NCBI GenBank assembly: GCA_964019165.1 | Contig: OZ025268.1 | Location: 20,428,274-20,492,273 of the forward strand | Direction: 5' to 3' | Length of the DNA: 64,000 nucleotides | Source: Mastigias papua | Taxonomy: Eukaryota > Cnidaria > Scyphozoa > Rhizostomeae > Mastigiidae | Part shown: positions 37,972 through 49,926 of the stretch, piece after piece | Layout: every line of letters starts with the position of its first letter | Position numbering within the stretch: the stretch's first letter is position 1 | Position numbers and translations under genes: made by a program | The notes under the pieces: model-generated | What the model was told of the DNA's origin: nothing | What the model saw: the letters and a program-made list of their open reading frames with translations, nothing else | Databases searched by the model: none

Positions 37972-40220
37972 TGCATACCACTGCTTCCTTCGTATGAAGG
38001 GGGTAAGCAGGGGGTCAGTTCAAAAATAAAATGATACAGCGAGGGGAGTGGTTGCTCGGGGGGGAGGCTTCTTGAAAATCAGCTAAGCTGGAGGGAAACT
38101 TTGCTTAAATATGTAAAATAAAATGAAATGAAATTTTAAAGAACAATGGGATTTTTAGAGCATGGTCACTAAAATTATCCTTCGGAGCTTCACCCCAGAC
38201 TCCCATTTTCTGCTTGCCCTCCCCCCCCAATAAACACCGAAGTGTCCGCCATTGCACTAAGGATACTTTGTTGCAGTCATGGATAACCTATACATTGCAA
38301 ATGCGTCATGTCAATTAACGCCTCTTAACCGGTAATCAGCTGACTTACTGCTCCGTGCACATCCATCATTCAACACAATTACTAGAGTCAATTAGGTATA
38401 GATGAACAAGATAAGTTCATTTGAGGAATCCCCTATTTATCAATATTTGCATAGGTTCTTATCTTTTTGTTATTTCTTCTATTCTGACATCCTACCGCTA
38501 ATCTGTTCTCGAAATTGAGCTGCCTAATTACCCTTTCATTAGCAGATCCCTTCTATGTCCAAATAATGGCCAAGTAATTTCAACAACAATAAACCAGGTA
38601 TTATCTACAAGCTAACACATTAAATAATCTGAAATTATATTCCACTAAAGCGCATTGGTATTTGAGTTCTTATTCATTCAATTTGCAACTTCAAAGAGAT
38701 TCAATCTATATTCAAAAAAGGCCCAGGTCTGATGGTTTCTAAGCTGTGAGAGTGACCAATATATAGGCAAGTTTGCAGATCGAAGCGAATTTAATCTGCC
38801 CTCAAGAGTTGTGAGTTCGTGGCTTTTCCACGCTCAATTCAACTTGGACATCTTGTTTGTTTTAAAGTTAATCATTTTCACATTAGGTCAATAGTTGTTC
38901 ATACATTAAATCAATAAGTGCTTCCGCTCGCTTGATCAAGGTAAAGTCGGCGAATTGCACCAAAACATGGACCGGAGCTCGTCTCTGTTTGCATTCAACC
39001 TTACAGCTCTATTACACACAACAACGGGCAAATAACCTTGTCTTAATAATTTGTTGTTTAAAGCAAAGATTTTAACAAAACCAATCCTTGCCAAGTTACC
39101 ATAGGGCAGTAACGTGAATTACCAATGATACACCACCCAAAGTGTCATCTTTACCGCCTATATGTATTACGTTGCCTTAATGAATATCTCTATTTTTAAA
39201 GATGCCGCGAAGACAGGGGCCTTCTTTGCGAACCTCTGTGATGGACCTCCCATGCATGAGCGATGAAAGTGATACAAACAACTATCAGAAGTCTTAAAAA
39301 GGAGCTCTTCAAATACCTACTAGAAGTTAATGGCCCTGATGTACAACCAGGATAGTTTCTTTGGTCCACTACTGAGCTATCTTAATTTTTCACGGCTGCA
39401 GCACCAAAACTGTCCTAATACTTTCCTAGCAGGGATTTTTCAGCTAGTTTCACATCAACCCCGTAGCCAGGCCTGTGTTTTATGGGTGGCAAAATTATAT
39501 TGGGGAATAATATGGCACATAATCTGGGGACTTTTTTCGGACTTGCGTGTTATCACAATCAAGTGGATAAATTTGTGAGCAAGGAAAGAATGAACTGTCT
39601 CGTAAAAGCCAAAGTTGAAACAAACTAAACTTCAGGAGGTACCTCCTTAGCTACAAGGTAAAGCATCAATAAACTAATGCCGAAAAATTTCCGTGGGTGG
39701 CAAAAAGCTGGCATCCTGTTGTCCAGGGGTGGGAATTGCCACCTAAGGCCACCTCATGTCCTACAAAAGCGTGCATTACCATTCTAACCCTAAAAAACAT
39801 ATAGTTTAATGGATTTGTCAGTTGCCTGGTGAAAACGGAGCAAACTTAATTCTAATTAGAGTATCAAATATACAACTTTGCTTTGTGAGCAGTTGTGCTA
39901 CCGGGGCTTTCTCTGAAAGAGGAGCGGATACGTAGGTAATGGTTAATGTCTAAAAGAGAACAAGATATTACACATGTCATCAACTTTCACCGTCACACAA
40001 AAAACCCTTTAAATAAATCGTATCTTATGACGATGTATCTGTGTCTTTAAATCTTTAGAAAATACCCGGTCTCGAAAATGTGCTCTATGTTCCCGTATTC
40101 CTGCAAATTCTTATGCCTTCATTTCCTGACCACTTACAAAAAGCGTGCCCATGCTGCATACATTTCAACAGAATTTTCCTAGAAAATGAGAGTTTCGTAT
40201 ATTTTCGTTAAAAAGAAAAC

Positions 40221-40276
40221 GGGAGAAAACGGTAGAAAACGGGAGAAAATGGTAGAAAATGGGAGAAAACGAGAGA
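40221..40276. repeat. GGGAGAAAAC/GGTAGAAAAT minisatellite
   Basis: About five degenerate 10-11 bp units of GG(G/T)AGAAAA(C/T). Related GGGAG-rich sequence recurs at 41098-41160. Confidence 0.8.
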
Positions 40277-40592
40277 TTAGTATCTAAATACGGGAGGAAG
40301 ATGGGAGGTATATAAATGCTTATTAAACTCACCTCTACTAAATGATACTACAGTATATTAACTACATGCATTTCACAAGCAGCTCTTTTGACGACAAAAG
40401 TTTGTGGCACGCCAAATGTTTCTGTTTCTAGTTACTGAACCACTTACAGAACGACAATTTCCATTCTCGTGTACAGACATGCTAAACAGGCACGCCTGCC
40501 CGCACCGAGGGCAGGGGGCAAGTTTCTTATTGCGGGCACATTATAAGCATTTTTGAACTAAAATAATTAAGTCCTTGGAAAGGGCAGGAGGG

Positions 40593-41037
40593 GCAACTGC
40601 CCCCTACCCCCCCAGCGTAGGCGTCCCTGATGCTAAAGGTGGCATTTGGTATCTGATTGTTGACTCGTGTGTTTGCTACAAAGAAGAAGTTACCTAGCTT
40701 TGCTTACTTCAACCATCCTGTTTTCTAGGCGTCTGCTCGTCAGTCAAAGCATGTTTTGTCCAGCTTTCTTCAAAGGTTATTATCAATTCCAATGTGTAAA
40801 GTTCAAAGTATGTTGCCTCCCTGCCCCCTACCCACCAGCGTAGGCGTCCCTGATGCTAAAGGTGGCATTTGGTATCTGATTGTTGACTCGTGTGTTTGCT
40901 ACAAAGAAGAAGTTACCTAGCTTTGCTTACTTCAACCATCCTGTTTTCTAGGCGTCTGCTCATCAGTCAAAGCATATTTTGTCCAGCTTTCTTCAAAGGT
41001 TATTATCAATTCCAATGTGTAAAGTTCAAAGTATGTT
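40593..41037 (+). repeat. 223-bp tandem duplication
   Basis: CAGCGTAGGCGTCCCTGATG occurs at 40613 and 40836, and the match continues for most of the unit to AAGTTCAAAGTATGTT. The copies differ at only a few sites (for example GCTCGTC/GCTCATC and GCATGTT/GCATATT), so the duplication is recent. Confidence 0.92.
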
Positions 41038-42502
41038 ATATAGTTATATAAAGCTGCCTTTTAATACCTTTACTAGAAAAAGGGAAATTTTTTATCAAAA
41101 ATGGGAGAGTGGGAGATGTACTCAACAAACGGGAGTCTCCTGGAAAAAACGGGAGACTTGGAATGTATGACGCTGCATTTTATAAAGAAAAACCTAATTG
41201 CTGTGATGACTAAAAATATGGTCTTAGCTGAAGTTCTTGTAGCGGGCTTGACTGTCAGGGAAGACTCAGAGCTTGTGACCAGAAGCATTTTGATACTCTA
41301 CTCAGTATTAGACAGCAATCAAGTTACTTCAAGCATTTCATCTTTCTCTGCCATATAATTTGAAATCGAGAAATTTCGAGCTTCAAGCCAGCATCTACCC
41401 ATAGTTAGAAAGGTATGCAATTGCATCAAAACGGTTTCAGGGATTGATCACTTTTTGAGGGGAAGAGTTTAAATGATACCAAACAGATGTATCAAATTTA
41501 TAGATACTAAGGTACATTGCCTGTATTTGATTCAACTAATATATGAAGTGATGTGGAACAGAAAGATGAGGAGAAGAAATATACAAGATAAGAGATACAG
41601 TGGTACAAAATCGTTCAAAAAGTCTAGATATATGACAGATAGTGTTGATAGCTGGAGGAGAATATAATATTCATATTTCAATGTAGCAAAGAAGAGCAGT
41701 AAAACTCAACTATTTCCTTCATAATACCTACACTATAATGTACAGCCTTTTGTCCGAAATAATATGCAGTTCTCTGGACTCCTTTGATCACCAAAAATTG
41801 TCAATTAGAACTTGTTTAGTAGTATGGTTGGCAGAGAGCAGTGATATCAAAGCTGAGCAGTAAATCTTCGAAAGGAATTATGCGACTTACTGTAGATCGA
41901 TGCCATCAAAGATCAATGCCATCAAACCCTACTATAATGGTGGGATTTTTGTCTTAGCATTTCTAGGAGCCATGCATTCCGTTTTTGGACTCTTTCTCTC
42001 CACTCAAGGGAGATATTCTACAGATCTTTTTGTTTGATTTCTAATATCATGTTTGATGTTCTCTGATAGGGACTTTCTCTATTGACATAAATGCTCAAAA
42101 TAACTGTCGTGCTCATGGTGAGTTGCCCAAGGCAAACCGGGACTCAAAAGGCATGCGCCAACTATTGGTCATTCCCTTGGTTCTTATGTTGTCAAGTACT
42201 GATTGTAAGTTCTTATTTGTGGTACTCCAGTCTGAGGTCGGATGGCCAGCCCGTTTTTACAGTGCCGACGATTAGAAAAGATGTGATAAATCGCATGATT
42301 GCTTTAAATGGAGGGGATTACAATCGTTTCAATCAAAGAGAACTTTTTACTGAAGTAGTTTTGGTTTGGTTGGCTGCTGTTAGGGTCGAAGATCAGGCCT
42401 CATTTAAAGCCTTGCTGAGATTGTCTGTTGATTAGAGACTAGTAATCGACAGAACAGTTAATCAGCTAGCAGCCCGCGACTTACTCAGCTCTTACTTCCA
42501 CG

Positions 42503-43358
42503 ATGGAGGCAGTAAATCGTGTCATTTTTGGTTCTTTGGTTTTGTTTTCTGTAATAACACATGTAGAATCACTACCGAGTAACTGGCAAATATTACCAAA
42601 AGATGCATTGACTGGTGTGAAGGTGAGACAGCTCGACGCGGGCATTGCTAAGTCAATATGGGCTCTTGATTTTGCAGGAAAACCCCTCGTTAAAGTTGGA
42701 TTGAAAGGTCAGTGGAGTAGAGTAAATGACTCACAAAATTCAGACTTAAGCTGGGTTTCCTCGGGCGCTGCAGGTGTATGGGCAATTGAGGCTTATCTTG
42801 GCGTGCCAGTCTATAGAGATGGGATATCTGAGCAGATACCAGGTGGAGTAAAATGGTTGCCAGTCGAAGGACGAGGCTTTAGTATTATCGAATCAGGCTT
42901 GCCAAGTTGTGTCTATGCTCTTACCACGAAGTTCGAGCTTTACTATCGTGATGGGATCAGTGCATCAACCCCGATTGGAAGTTCATGGAAACAGATATGG
43001 GGGAAATACAAATTTTTATCAGCTGGAAGCTATGGTGTCTGGGTTATCGATCTAGATGACGTTCTACACTTTGGTAGAGGGTCTAGTGCAGACCTCTCCT
43101 TAGTTACTAACTGGAAGGAAATCGATAGACCACAAGGTGCTGGACCTATTCGTTATGTAGTTGCTGGCTTCGATGGATCAGTCTGGGCTTTGTCCGATGA
43201 CAATGTTGTGTTTATGCGTGATTCTGTTAATATCCTCAACCCCACCGGAAAAAACAATGGTTGGAGAAGAATCGAAGGTCTAGCGTTAGGTTCAATATCT
43301 GCAGGTCTGCCAGGCGTTATTGGAGTTACACTAGAGCAGAGTATTGTCGTGCACAAAG
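42503..43358 (+). CDS. First coding exon of gene B: signal peptide plus tectonin domain 4
   Basis: ATG at 42503 lies in good context (CCACGATGG). Residues 1-23 form a signal peptide: basic Arg at 6, a hydrophobic run VIFGSLVLFSVI, and a likely cut after VES-23. The mature protein starts LPSNWQILPKD and carries a full six-blade tectonin: SIWALDFAG, GVWAIEAYLG with PGGVKW, YALTTKFELYYRDG with PIGSSW, GSYGVWVID, GSVWALSDD, NPTGKNNGW, and a last blade VIGVTLEQSIVVHK. The donor is G|GTAATT, phase 1. This fixes the start and secretion route of gene B and, by analogy, suggests gene A has a similar 5' exon outside the window. Confidence 0.94.
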
Positions 43359-44152
43359 GTAATTTTTTGCAGTTTTGTTGTTCTGCTATTATCTCTCGTA
43401 TAGTCCATCCTTTCTGTGCACATGCAAACAAGTCTCTTTGCATGACACCACAGAGTGATTTATTTGCCAGGGATGCTCGTGTCAGCTCAGAGTAACCTCC
43501 TGTTATCTCTCAGAGCGTCATTGTTAGTTATATCAGTCCCATTGTTGACTATATCTGCCCCCTGCTAATACAGGCACCCTGTATTATAGCTGATAACTTG
43601 TTTGACATAGCGACTATTTTTGATCCCTGAAAATCCCGCGGCTTCAATACTTCAAGTTAGTCTCCAGTGTTTCCAAGCTTTTGTGATTGGTTTGGCCTTT
43701 TTTGTGTCCGTCATCCTCTCGTGTGTAATCATTTCTAGGGAGATTCCCGTGTACATATCACTGCACTTGCCATCTCACCATGGTCTTACTGTAATACTGG
43801 AAAATTCTATTACATCTTCCTTTCAGAAACAGGGAAAAGCTGATTTTAGATATTTGCGCTTTGAGCGAAAGCCAATCCGTAGGATTTCGGAGCTTTTTGG
43901 AAGCAACGCCTCACCTCCTGTTGCAATCCGAATTTGTTTAATGGCATTTCCTAAGTAAATTCAGTGAAACATGTAGTTTACCACAGGCCGGCAAGTTAAT
44001 TGTTCATAGCTTTTATTGGAATTAGATCCAAACCGAACTCGTTTAGGAGCGCGCCGCATTGCGTGATATCTATTTCCTTGACATCTAGGATTACTTTAGC
44101 ACAAGACAGATGCGCCATCATGCTACTGTTTCGTGGGCAACGGGCCAGTTTC

Positions 44153-44215
44153 TTGATAAGTGACAGAAGTGGGGTACAGTACTCGGTTTGTTGATAAGTG
44201 ACAGAAGTGGGGTAC
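44153..44215 (+). repeat. Two copies of a 25-bp repeat, 38-bp period
   Basis: TTGATAAGTGACAGAAGTGG followed by GGTAC occurs at 44153 and 44191. Confidence 0.9.
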
Positions 44216-47200
44216 TCGGTTGCTTAAAAAGATAGTATGTTCAAAATCATGAGAATAGACATTTGGTTGGAAATTTTACAATATTTTAGGAAATGTTTTG
44301 GTATATGTAGCCTATCGCACCATTTACTCCCAAATATTTGCGATCCAGGTTTATCCAAAAATTATGAGGCATATTGCTATCAATACCATTGGAATAAATG
44401 TTTTACTACGCTTTTCAATTGGACTATATTTTCCTTCAATTCGGAGGGGAAATTATACGTGAAAATTTCTTGGGTGTGTATTGGCGGGATGACTACATGT
44501 CCATAAAAGGTATACAGTTACTTTTTTATAAATGTCGACATCTGGAATTCTCAGATGTTCAAATATTACACTCTCGGATACTTACTGCCGCTGCTCAATG
44601 TTGCTAAGTTTTTGATAATTTTAGATTCAAGTTCGGTTAAAATTGTTCTTATTTCAAGAGTGATTGTTTGGAAATATTTGAGAAGCTACATGCAGTTAAC
44701 TGTGTCTAGGGCAGTCAACCGAGGGGTGCTTTTGATAATATTGTTACGAATGCTGAAGTGTTAACAAAATCTTCAGAATCTGTTTAGGCGAGGTCTTATA
44801 AAGAAAAGAGTATGGCCCTTCGATGTAGCCCAACACCAAGCATTGTAACGAACTTATTACATTATGAACAGCCAATGTTAAAATGAAGCAAATTGCCTAA
44901 ATGTATGGATAGCGTTTATGATTCAATAGCACCGACTAATAACGGCAAATGTATGACACAAAAATAGTAATTGTACATACAGAGCCTGCCACCAACACCG
45001 GTCTCAATTTTTTTGATTAGCTTATGTTGGAGCAAAGCCATCACAAATGCAATGGTGTTTTGTGCTATGCCATGACGGTACCTTACAACGTGATGAGTTC
45101 ATTCAAAACGCCCATCTTTAGGTTGGTGTCCATTGTTGGGTCGCGAAACTCTATTGTATTAGCTATAATAGACGATGCAAGTAAGTGGATGTACTCTTTT
45201 GAAATAAAGGAGTTATTTAACAATTATTCATGACAACTGAGCTTTATTTCACCGAAAGTCAGTTATGAACAAACGACCGGATTAACATTATTGAAGACCG
45301 TAGCAAGGGACCTAAATTCCATTGATTGCAATTTTTGCGGCAATAATATCTGGGCTTTATACTCAACGTGCAATCCTCGTTCGTTTTATAAGATTGATTA
45401 GAAATGACACTTGTGAAGACCCATACGGCTTTATAACTGGGAGGCACTTGATAGAGCACTAACCAATATATTGTCCTTCACAACCAAAAAAGACTCACCG
45501 ACTCGTTAGAAATTTAGAAACCGAACGTTTTCTTGGGGTTAGGAATGTTAAGCACACTGGTTATAAATAATTGGTATTTTTCTTGGAATCTCGTTGTCAA
45601 GTAGTTAAATTATATATAATGTTGTACTCGGATAATGACTGAAGATTTGACACTCCAATGTCTGTTTTTCTACGGCACCTAGGTCAACCCTAAGGTCTAT
45701 TATTTATTGTCTAATATTTGGATAATGTTTCTTAACCAAATATTCATGATACAAGTGTCCTTTGAGTTTCTTATTTTGAATTTAAGAACTTAATGAGTAG
45801 CATTCATCAGAAAGGTAGAAAATCAAAACAAGAACTGCAAGTGGATTTGGAAAAAAGAGAACTCAATTCTACTTGTTTTGTGAAAGCTTTTTTGAAGTTC
45901 ATTAAAGCCTGTGGGTCCCCTTTATGTTTTATGACGTCATTTATAGGCCAACGCGGGGGTATCTTTTTCGTTTTCTCTTGACTGCATTTGGGTAAAACGT
46001 CTCGCTTATTTTTTAATTAAGCCAAGGGTGGAGCGAATTCAGTTTGCTCTCAATGGTAGAGTCTGTTCTTGTGTTTTAATGAATCTGAAGTTATTATTAG
46101 ATGTAGAACTGGCTAAAATCTTTAATAGATAAAATCTACAGGACAATTAAGCTGACCCTGGAATCGACTGATATCCGTTGCTAATGATAACGATAAATAG
46201 TATAGCATGATATAGTCTGATTGTCTCCTTTGATAAGACCACATCGATATAGAAAAACAACCAGATGCATGAAAATGGCTATGGACTACTTTTTTGGAGA
46301 TAGGCCATATCTTGGGGACCTTTCAAAGTGTCAGTTTTTTCCACATACTGATTTTAAAGTTAGCCAGATTCTAGCAACCCAGAGTGCATTCCATGTACAC
46401 ATTTGTTTTGTAAGAAACTTGGCTCAAGACCTTTAGTAATAGTGGTAATAGTTTCTTAATTTTTGGGTATAGTTTAGTTCTAAAAGTTTCATAAAAGTTT
46501 CTAATTTAACGAAAAAAGTAATGAAAACGAAAAAAATATAAAACATTTTCGTTTGTAGTGCCCATAAGGCTTACCACATAAAGTATACTGTAATGGAAGC
46601 TTGTAAAATCAGTGGAAGAAAAGAGGGGTTTCTGAAAGTTTGAAAGATGGCACAGGAATTTCTAAAGTTTCTTAGCTCGGTCTTTGTAGTTCTAAACGTT
46701 TCTGATATTTTGGTGTGTCGAGTACTAGGTGTTTCATTAACTAGTTTCAGTGCTTAAGGACATCAGAGCAGAACGTATCTGGTTTGGTATTTCAGGGGCA
46801 ACAGCCTTGAAAATCCATTGGTCAGTTGTTTGATTAATATGCAGCTCAGTCTTCTGCCGCTTGTCGAGTTAGATTTGCAGGGGATTTTTCATTTAATTCC
46901 TTTTGATGCATATGTATGCTCGCTTTTCACTTTGTGCATTCCCCTATGACCCAATTATAATTTCAAACTTCGGTGGGTGTGTACAGTTTACATGTTTGTG
47001 ATATAATGGAGTTTCCAGTGGAAAGTATTAGTTCTCTACAGGCAAGTTGCTATGTGGGCTGCCTGTACAAGTTAACACTAGAAACTCATTGTTGGGCGCC
47101 ATAGATTTAGTGGTCGGCTGAGCAAGAAATCAAACGACACAGTGGTTTTCGTGACCACTTCCATTACAATGTGGCTATATAACATGTCACGTATTTTGCC

Positions 47201-48590
47201 ATAGCACGCACTTTTCAGATGTCCTCTACACTAATACCATTTGCTGCTCTGTTTAGCAGAAAATTCAATTCAAGAATAGGGTTGACTAGAGTGTTGATGC
47301 TGCTTGGGGCTTTGATGAAAATTTTCTTTTGGAACTTTTTGTAGACAATATCGTATGATAACTTGGAAAAATCTACGAGATTTTTTGCGGTTTCACATAT
47401 CATTATGATTTTCCAATGGTTTTTGTGATTTTTTGTGATTTTTGATGACGTAAAGCTTTACAGGGGCGCAATAAGCCTTTTTTGAGGGCTGGAGTCTAAT
47501 CAGCAAATAGTGACTCATTAAATATTTTCTAAAGAGAATTGATCTTGAAATCGTATTTTTCAGATTTAGAAACAATAGAAGTTGTTTAGGAATTTTCGGG
47601 ATTTCGTTACATTCAAGTGTAATAAAGATTTTAAGCAAGTCTACATAACATAAGTACAATACACAATACCATATTTCGCCGGTAAAAAGGGCAGGACACT
47701 TTGAACTTTTGAGGAAAAGGGCAGGGGGTCTAGATCGCCAGGAACCACCCCATGGTTGCGCGCCTGCTGTAGTGATTTTTGTGATTTGTTTGCTCTAGAC
47801 TTTTCCTAGTGACATGCCCCTCTATGCTGCAGTCTTTTTCTCCATTCAGTATCCTTCTAGACAAAGTATTGTGGGGAGGGGAGTTTTTCATAGTCATGCC
47901 TTTCTAATACTTTTGGAGTGTTGTGTATAGTGGTCAATTAATTTCTTATTCATTTTCTTGTCTAACTCATGTGGCATGTCTCTGAAAAAATGTTTGCGAT
48001 ACGAATATTATCGTTGGGGGTCCATGGCCCCCCGGCCCCCTGGATCCGCACTTGCCTCTAGAATAACTAGTTTTTAAGGCAGTGTTCAAGTCACTTCTAG
48101 CATGCCTCTCAAATGGATTCTAGCATGCAAATCTTGCAATTATGTAAAGCCTTGATTGTCTTCACATGGTGAAGTACCTGAAATCCTAGTTCAGGACCCA
48201 AAATGTTTCTAGGTTGGCGGGACCCCTTCCAGTATTTCCTGCGGCTAGCATACCCACAGTGTGGTACAAGACAAATGCTTAGTACAGGGTACTCTCTTGA
48301 AAGTGAACTAATTTCCAGCGGAAATTATTGCCGGATCTTACACCTACAAAGGCAACGTCAGCCTTGGCTGCAAGGAAGTATCTTCCATGTGTAAATTTTT
48401 GGTGTCGTGACAGTGGAACCTTCTGACACTTATATTTGCGGAAGTTGCGCTTGCAGGGGATGCCTATTGTTCTGGATGCTGTTTGTTTAGGGATGACGAA
48501 TGCCTGCGGTGCCAAATGCCCGGGATGCCGACTGCTTATAGTACCATGGTGTTACATCAATCCTTCATTTAATGTGTGTGTGTGTATATA

Positions 48591-48933
<343 letters not shown>

Positions 48934-48954
48934 TTTCTTCCTAAATCCTGTTGC

Positions 48955-48956
<2 letters not shown>

Positions 48957-49008
<52 letters not shown>
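48957..49008. repeat. (TA)n microsatellite
   Basis: About 50 bp of TA between the tRNA-like hairpin and the left arm of the 318-bp inverted repeat. Confidence 0.95.
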
Positions 49009-49013
<5 letters not shown>

Positions 49014-49798
49014 AAACCACAAATATACTATCCTTTAAGTAAACGTTTCGATCAGAATCTTCATCAGTACTAAACTTACAATGACATTGGGCCTGCTTAA
49101 ATTACCTACATAACAATGGGGTCACAATTGATATTACCTAAGGGGGACCTACCTATTAACACCTCATGATAAATTAAGAATACATTATATGGGGAGGGCC
49201 GAAGCTGTGAAGTAAGAAACAAAGGAGGATAATATAGAGCATATAAGGTGATGCAAAGAGTGCGAGAAGTGTGAAGAAAAGAAGAATAGATGCTGGATAG
49301 ACGCAAAATGGACAAAAGAAGCAATATAGGATGTTAGTTTTCAAATTATAGATAGGGTATTTGGAGTTTCTAGACATAAGGAGGGATTCTGGCAGTTTAG
49401 ACTACAGAGCTTTATACCTGAGGGACTTAACGTCAGATATGCAGATCATTAGCAATCCCCTATACACTTTCCTAGCGTTCATTGCTTCTTTTGTCCATTT
49501 TGCGTCTATCCAGCATCTATTCTTCTTTTCTTCACACTTCTCGCACTCTTTGCATCACCTTATATGCTCTATATTATCCTCCTTTGTTTCTTACTTCACA
49601 GCTTCGGCCCTCCCCATATAATGTATTCTTAATTTATCATGAGGTGTTAATAGGTAGGTCCCCCTTAGGTAATATCAATTGTGACCCCATTGTTATGTAG
49701 GTAATTTAAGCAGGCCCAATGTCATTGTAAGTTTAGTACTGATGAAGATTCTGATCGAAACGTTTACTTAAAGGATAGTATATTTGTGGTTTATTCTA
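49008..49798. mobile_element. Perfect 318-bp inverted repeat with 155-bp spacer (fold-back element)
   Basis: 49008-49325 and 49481-49798 are reverse complements with no mismatch seen by eye across the arms. Both arms therefore encode the same 72-residue open frame on opposite strands, which is a consequence of the symmetry. The outer ends begin TAGAATAAACCACAAATATA. About 40 bp inside each end is CTGATGAAGATTCTGATCG followed by AAACG. The spacer is unique sequence. It is flanked by (TA)n arrays on both sides. No transposase is present. Inverted terminal blocks of this type occur in Penelope-like retroelements and fold-back transposons; which applies is open. Confidence 0.85.
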
Positions 49799-49842
49799 TT
49801 TATGTAATTTATATACGTTGTGGATGCGGCTTAGGTTTAGTT

Positions 49843-49844
<2 letters not shown>

Positions 49845-49922
<78 letters not shown>
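49845..49922. repeat. (TA)n microsatellite
   Basis: About 78 bp of TA, just right of the 318-bp inverted repeat. Confidence 0.96.

Positions 49923-49926
<4 letters not shown>

Larger units (their letters stand above)
25471..42502. other. Gene-poor 17-kb region between gene A and gene B
   Basis: It presumably contains the unplaced 3' end of gene A and the promoter of gene B. No recognised protein domain occurs on either strand. Long open frames here (for example 35368-35697 and 42091-42435) resemble no family. The region holds several short repeats, three copies of one dispersed family, a MITE and a 223-bp tandem duplication, each listed separately. The best acceptor-plus-open-frame candidate for a terminal exon is 33238-33407, but it is not compelling. 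Confidence 0.5.

Noticed and set aside
42091..42435. 114-codon open frame just upstream of the gene B start
   Set aside because: No family resemblance, no good start context, and a stop before the gene B ATG. It may be 5' UTR or chance.
43620..44194. Possible coding sequence on either strand in the first intron of gene B
   Set aside because: Both strands have stretches open for 60-110 codons, but no recognisable domain and no paired splice sites in phase 1.
49106..49700. Two identical 72-residue open frames on opposite strands
   Set aside because: Their identity follows from the perfect inverted repeat; there is no codon bias, homology or splice signal.
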